Assembly (NCBI GenBank): GCA_002478745.1
Contig: DLQI01000022.1
Location: 1 to 43,684, forward strand
Direction of reading: 5' to 3'
From: Rhodobacteraceae bacterium UBA7436
GTDB taxonomy: Bacteria > Pseudomonadota > Alphaproteobacteria > Rhodobacterales > Rhodobacteraceae
Length of the DNA stretch: 43,684 nt
Below, in pieces: positions 40,158 to 43,684 of the stretch. The notes under the pieces were generated by a model. It searched no databases. It was not told the origin of the DNA and was given only the letters and a program-made list of their open reading frames with translations. The translations under genes and the position numbers were made by a program. Position 1 is the stretch's first letter, and every line of letters begins with the position of its first letter.

Positions 40158-42687
40158 TTATTCTCGGGCCCGAAGCACTTGGGCTGGGCGCGTCGCCAAT
40201 GGGCCCCATGCGAACAAAAGACCAGCGACAAGCGTTGCAATAACACCCCCCGCGATGATCGCCAATGCCGATGGCCAAATCACGATGTATTCGATGTTCA
40301 TGACAAAGGTGCTGACGGCCCATCCACCTGCAATACCCGCCGCCAATGCAACAAAACCAGCGGCCAATCCCAACAGGGCAGAGCGGAGAGCGAAGCTTAG
40401 TAAAATACGCCCGCGTGTGGCCCCAAGTGTTTTGAGAACAGCCGCTTCATAGGTCCGCGCATTGGTGCCTGCGGCTGCTGCGCCGATCAGAACAAGGAAA
40501 CCCGTGAGCAAAGTTGCGGATGCGCCATAAGATGTGGCGGCTGCTAGGCCGGACAAGACATCTGCGACCCGCTCAATCGCGTCGCGAACACGGATTGCGG
40601 TAATGTTGGGATAGGCCTTGGCAAGGTCACGCAGAATGGCGGTTTCCGCCTCTGGCTCTGCGTAGACGGTTGAGGTGAAAGTATGCGGCGCACCCCGCAA
40701 TGCACTTGGGTTCATCGAGAGGATGAAACCGATGCCAGCGGATGAAAAATCAACCTCGCGAAAGGAACTGATGGTGCCTGTGATATCACGGCCCAAGATG
40801 TTCATCGTGACGGTATCGCCCAATGATAGGTTCATTTCCTCGGCCTCTTCTGCCGCAAAACTGATCAGTGGCGGACCTGTGTAATCCTCGGGCCACCATT
40901 CGCCTGCGGTGATGCGGGTGCGTTTGCTGGGCTGATCTGCGTAGGTAACCCCGCGATCCCCCTCTAACACCCAATGATCCCCCGCGATCTCTCGCGCGGG
41001 TTTCCCATTGATCTTTGTAATGACCCCTCGCAGCATTGGTGCGCTGTCGATCCGCCGGACGGCTGGATCGTCTTCAAGGCGTTTTGTGTAGCCAGCCATC
41101 TGATCGCGTTGGATGTCGACGAAGAAGTAGGATGGCGCGATGTCAGGGAGGTTGCCAGTGATAGCATTGCGCAGGTTGCCGTCGATTTGACCGACGCTGG
41201 CCAAGACGGATAGGCCCAGACCCAAAGACAGGATAACAGATGCCGCCCCTTCTTGGGTCCCTGAAATAGAGGTCAACGCCCAACGCCATGCCGGACGTCC
41301 TTTGGTGATTTTGCCACCACGTTTGGCGAGCCACTGGATGATTGCAGCAGAGACCACAAGCATCAGCAGGGCAACCATGATGCCACCCGATGTCACCAAT
41401 GTAAGTCGCCATGTTCCAGAGAAGGCGGCGGCCAATCCGATCAAAGCACATAACGCAATGACGATGGCCAAAAGGTAACGCGGGGCAGGGAACAGTTTAC
41501 TGCTGCCAAGTGCGTCGCGAAACAGGGTCGCGGCACGCACGTCTTCTGCACGGGCCAAAGGCCAAAGAGTGAAGATGAATGCGGTTAATAGACCGTAGAT
41601 CGCAGCCTCAAACAGTGGCGCTGGATAGATCCCGAAATTGGCGGGGATCGGCAGGCGTGCTTCGATCAAGGGAGCCAGCAACAAAGGCGCAAGTGCACCA
41701 AGCAGCAGACCGATTGAGATGCCGATGAGGGATAGAAACCCGATTTGGATAAAGTAGGTTTGGAAGATGGTGCTGCGCTCTGCACCAAGGGTGCGCAATG
41801 TGGCGATGACATTGGTTTTCTCTGAAAGGTAGGCGCGCACGGCTGCAGCAACACCCACACCACCAACGGCCAATCCTGACAACCCAACAAGGACCAAAAA
41901 CGCACCCAAGCGGTTTACAAATTCGGTGACGCCGGGCGCACCATTTCGCGCGTCGGTCCAACGCATGCCACTGTTTTGAAATTTGGCGCGTGCGCTCGCC
42001 TCAAGTTCCTCAAGGTCGGGATTGGACGGGAGGTCGAGGCGGTATTTTGTGTTGAACAACGTGCCAGATGCCAGCAAGGACGAGTTCGCCAAATCAGCGG
42101 TGCGCACAAGTGTGCGTGGCCCCAGACCAAAACCACCAGCCGCCCCATCGGGTTCACGCAAGATTTCTGCGGACAGGTGAAATTGTTGGGTTGCCAAGGG
42201 CAAAGGTATCACCGATTGACAGACCCAAACGATCAATCAACGCACGTTCCATCACCGCACCGGGTAAGCCGTTTTGCGCAGCTAAGGCTGCATTCAAGTC
42301 CATCGCAGGGTTCAGTACCATCGTGCCAATGAGCGGATATGCATCATCGATGGCTTTGACTTGGGTCAGTCCACGTTCAGTCTGGTCGCCATTGTCGACC
42401 ACGGCCATCGAACGGAACTCGGCGATTTCAGAAACGGCATTGGCGCGCGATTGCATCCATTCCTTTTCCTGTGCATTAGCAAAGTGGTAGGTGAAATCGA
42501 GTTCTGCATCGCCCCCCAAAAGGGCGGCCCCCTCAACCGAAAGACCCGTTTCAATTGCGGTGCGTACGGAACCAACAGCTGCGATGGCAGCTACCCCTAG
42601 GGCAAGGCAGGACAGCAAGATTGTGAAGCCCTTCAGCCCCCCACGAAGTTCACGGCGGGCAAAGCGGGCGGCAATAGCAATGCTCAT
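40158..42687 (-). pseudogene. FtsX-family ABC permease (YbbP-like), single-base frameshift
   Basis: Two minus-strand frames together give a complete FtsX/MacB-type permease of about 842 residues with an N-terminal helix, large periplasmic domains and repeated C-terminal helix bundles. The first frame starts at ATG 42687 and reads to residue 177, running out at ...LSIGDTFALG then off-frame residues. The second frame resumes with TQQFHLSAEILREP directly where homologues continue. One extra base near 42191-42192 (GGCAACC where GGCACC is expected) explains the break. E. coli YbbP with YbbA is a predicted export system next to tesA, exactly this context. As written, only a truncated N-terminal piece would be made; a sequencing error is the alternative. 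Confidence 0.75.
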
Positions 42688-43337
42688 TTGGCGATGCTTT
42701 CTTGGGCGATCAACCCGTCTTCGAGGCGGATGATTTGATCACAACGCGCAGCTAAGACATCGGAGTGTGTGACAAGGACCAAGGTGGCACCATGTTTGTC
42801 GCGCAGGCCAAACAACAGGTCCATAATGGCGTTGCCGTTGGTACCGTCCAAGTTGCCCGTTGGTTCATCTGCCAGCAGGATTTTTGGCCTTGTGACAGAA
42901 GCGCGTGCCAAGGCCACACGCTGTTGTTCGCCGCCTGACATTTGCGATGGATAATGATCTGCGCGGTGGCTTATTCCAACATCTGATAGCTCAGAACGCG
43001 CCTGTTCGAAGGCATCTTTGACCCCCGCTAGTTCCAGTGGGGTCGCGACGTTTTCAACCGCAGTCATGGTTGGGATCAAATGGAAGGATTGAAACACCAC
43101 GCCCATGTTATCGCGCCTGAACCGCGCGAGTGCATCTTCGTTCATGGCAGTCAGGTCTTGGCCGAGGGCGTGGATAGTTCCGCCGCTTGCTTGTTCAAGT
43201 CCACCCATCAACATCAGCAAAGATGACTTTCCTGAACCCGATGGGCCAACCAACCCAACAGTCTGCCCTTTTTCAATGTCCAAAGAGATGCCGTCCAAAA
43301 TATCAACGCGCCCCGCATTGCCGTCCAAAGATAACAT
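42684..43337 (-). CDS. ABC transporter ATP-binding protein (YbbA-like)
   Basis: 217 residues from the in-frame ATG at 43337. Walker A GPSGSGKS, Q-loop QSFHLIPTM, signature SGGEQQRVALARA, Walker B ILLADEPTGNLD and the H-loop THS are all intact, as in LolD/YbbA ATPases that work with FtsX-type permeases. Homologues begin about 11 residues earlier. An ATG at 43369 with AAAGG 10 nt upstream encodes MTTPVL in another frame, and a one-base loss near 43350-43354 would join it to TLKNAMLSLDG (228 residues, the YbbA length). So the native start appears frameshifted, and the product, if made, lacks the first strand. The stop overlaps the permease ATG (ATGA). Confidence 0.82.
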   Translation of the reverse strand: MLSLDGNAGRVDILDGISLDIEKGQTVGLVGPSGSGKSSLLMLMGGLEQASGGTIHALGQDLTAMNEDALARFRRDNMGVVFQSFHLIPTMTAVENVATPLELAGVKDAFEQARSELSDVGISHRADHYPSQMSGGEQQRVALARASVTRPKILLADEPTGNLDGTNGNAIMDLLFGLRDKHGATLVLVTHSDVLAARCDQIIRLEDGLIAQESIAK

Positions 43338-43419
43338 TGCGTTTTTTAGCGTAGGACTGGTGTTGTCATGCTTTGATGCCTTTATAGGATGTAACAACCG
43401 ATATGGAGCTTGGATCACG

Positions 43420-43684
43420 ATGCGCAAGTCAATCAGCAGTATTGCCACAATTTTCTTCGCTTTTCCCGCTATTGCAGACCCGATCCAAGTGGTGGCTTTT
43501 GGTGACAGTTTGACCCAAGGATATGGGCTGCAGGTTAAGGATGGGTTTGTCCCACAGCTCCAAGCATGGGCAGACGCGCAGGGGCTTGAGGTTGCTTTGA
43601 GCAATGCAGGTGTATGGGGTGATACGACTGCGGGTGGTCTGTCGCGCGTCGCATGGACATTAACTGAGGTGCCCCTAGATTTGT
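43420..43684 (+). CDS. tesA: SGNH esterase, TesA-like (5' part)
   Basis: 88 residues before the right edge. A signal peptide (MRKSISSIATIFFAFPAIA) targets it to the periplasm. Block I GDSLTQGYGL has Ser30 as nucleophile. Block II NAGVWGDTTAGG follows, with Trp where NAGVSGDT is usual. TesA is a periplasmic acyl-CoA thioesterase/arylesterase/lysophospholipase. It is divergent from the YbbA/YbbP-like pair, the same arrangement as tesA-ybbA-ybbP in enterics, which supports both assignments. The catalytic Asp/His lie outside the window. GGAG is about 11 nt before the ATG. Confidence 0.88.
   Translation, partial: MRKSISSIATIFFAFPAIADPIQVVAFGDSLTQGYGLQVKDGFVPQLQAWADAQGLEVALSNAGVWGDTTAGGLSRVAWTLTEVPLDL

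Noticed and set aside
43338..43604. 89-codon N-terminal extension of the ABC ATPase
   Set aside because: Most of it is antisense to tesA and has no ABC similarity; the frame is merely open.
1..43684. tRNA, rRNA, CRISPR, IS elements, prophage or integrase genes
   Set aside because: I looked through all intergenic stretches and found no cloverleaf-like sequence, repeat-spacer array, transposase or terminal inverted repeats; a covariance-model scan would be needed for full certainty.

Overview
The window looks like a chromosomal segment of a Roseobacter-group alphaproteobacterium (Rhodobacteraceae). The evidence is indirect: moderate GC, an RpoH2-type heat-shock sigma factor, a two-gene adenosylcobalamin salvage pair, a short 441-residue GluRS, a Roseobacter-style intergenic hairpin element, and protein sequences resembling that group throughout. 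Most of it is core genome. I found no rRNA, tRNA, insertion sequence, phage gene or CRISPR array.

Layout. 1-3.6 kb: 5' end of a class II histone-deacetylase-like amidohydrolase, trpS, a rhomboid-like membrane protein lacking the catalytic residues, and the lipid II flippase murJ. 3.9-7.4 kb: an accessory module with a LysR regulator divergent from a DoxX-like membrane protein and a two-module VOC dioxygenase (like Bacillus CatD/CatE), then an agmatinase-family ureohydrolase. 7.4-11.4 kb: glnD and an LpoA-like lipoprotein. 11.5-14.7 kb: rsmI, yraN, gshB and an HSL-family esterase. 14.6-18.1 kb (minus): yifB/comM, a GST, cobC-like and cobU/cobP. 18.1-23.8 kb (plus): rpoH2, then coaBC-dut-membrane MoeB/ThiF, and an M3 peptidase. 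23.9-30.5 kb (minus): a ghrA-like reductase and the elongasome cluster mreB-mreC-mreD-mrdA-rodA. 30.7-37.2 kb: a VOC protein, leuA with an upstream leucine-rich leader peptide, an SDR, an exported 18-repeat MORN protein, and nadE. 37.2-38.1 kb: an AT-richer patch with two small, apparently damaged membrane-protein genes. 38.2-43.7 kb: gltX, a gamma-glutamylcyclotransferase-like gene, and a YbbA/YbbP-type ABC pair divergent from tesA.

Main points. (1) A 27-codon leader peptide with a Leu-Leu-Leu-Leu run, and alternative RNA stems overlapping its stop codon, lie upstream of leuA. This is a leucine attenuator that shows no U-tract. (2) The yifB/comM Shine-Dalgarno is buried in an 11-bp helix. 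(3) Four coding sequences between 37.3 and 43.4 kb read as if interrupted: an in-frame amber, and frameshifts in a small membrane gene, the ABC permease and the ABC ATPase start. They are either decay or sequence error. (4) The MORN protein shows a higher-order two-repeat pattern. (5) The rhomboid-like protein appears to be a pseudoprotease. (6) The LysR-DoxX-CatE module is a plausible quinone/catechol detoxification unit lying between murJ and glnD. No wholly unprecedented multi-gene system is evident. The leader/attenuator, the comM 5' hairpin and the small membrane-gene patch are the least explained elements.
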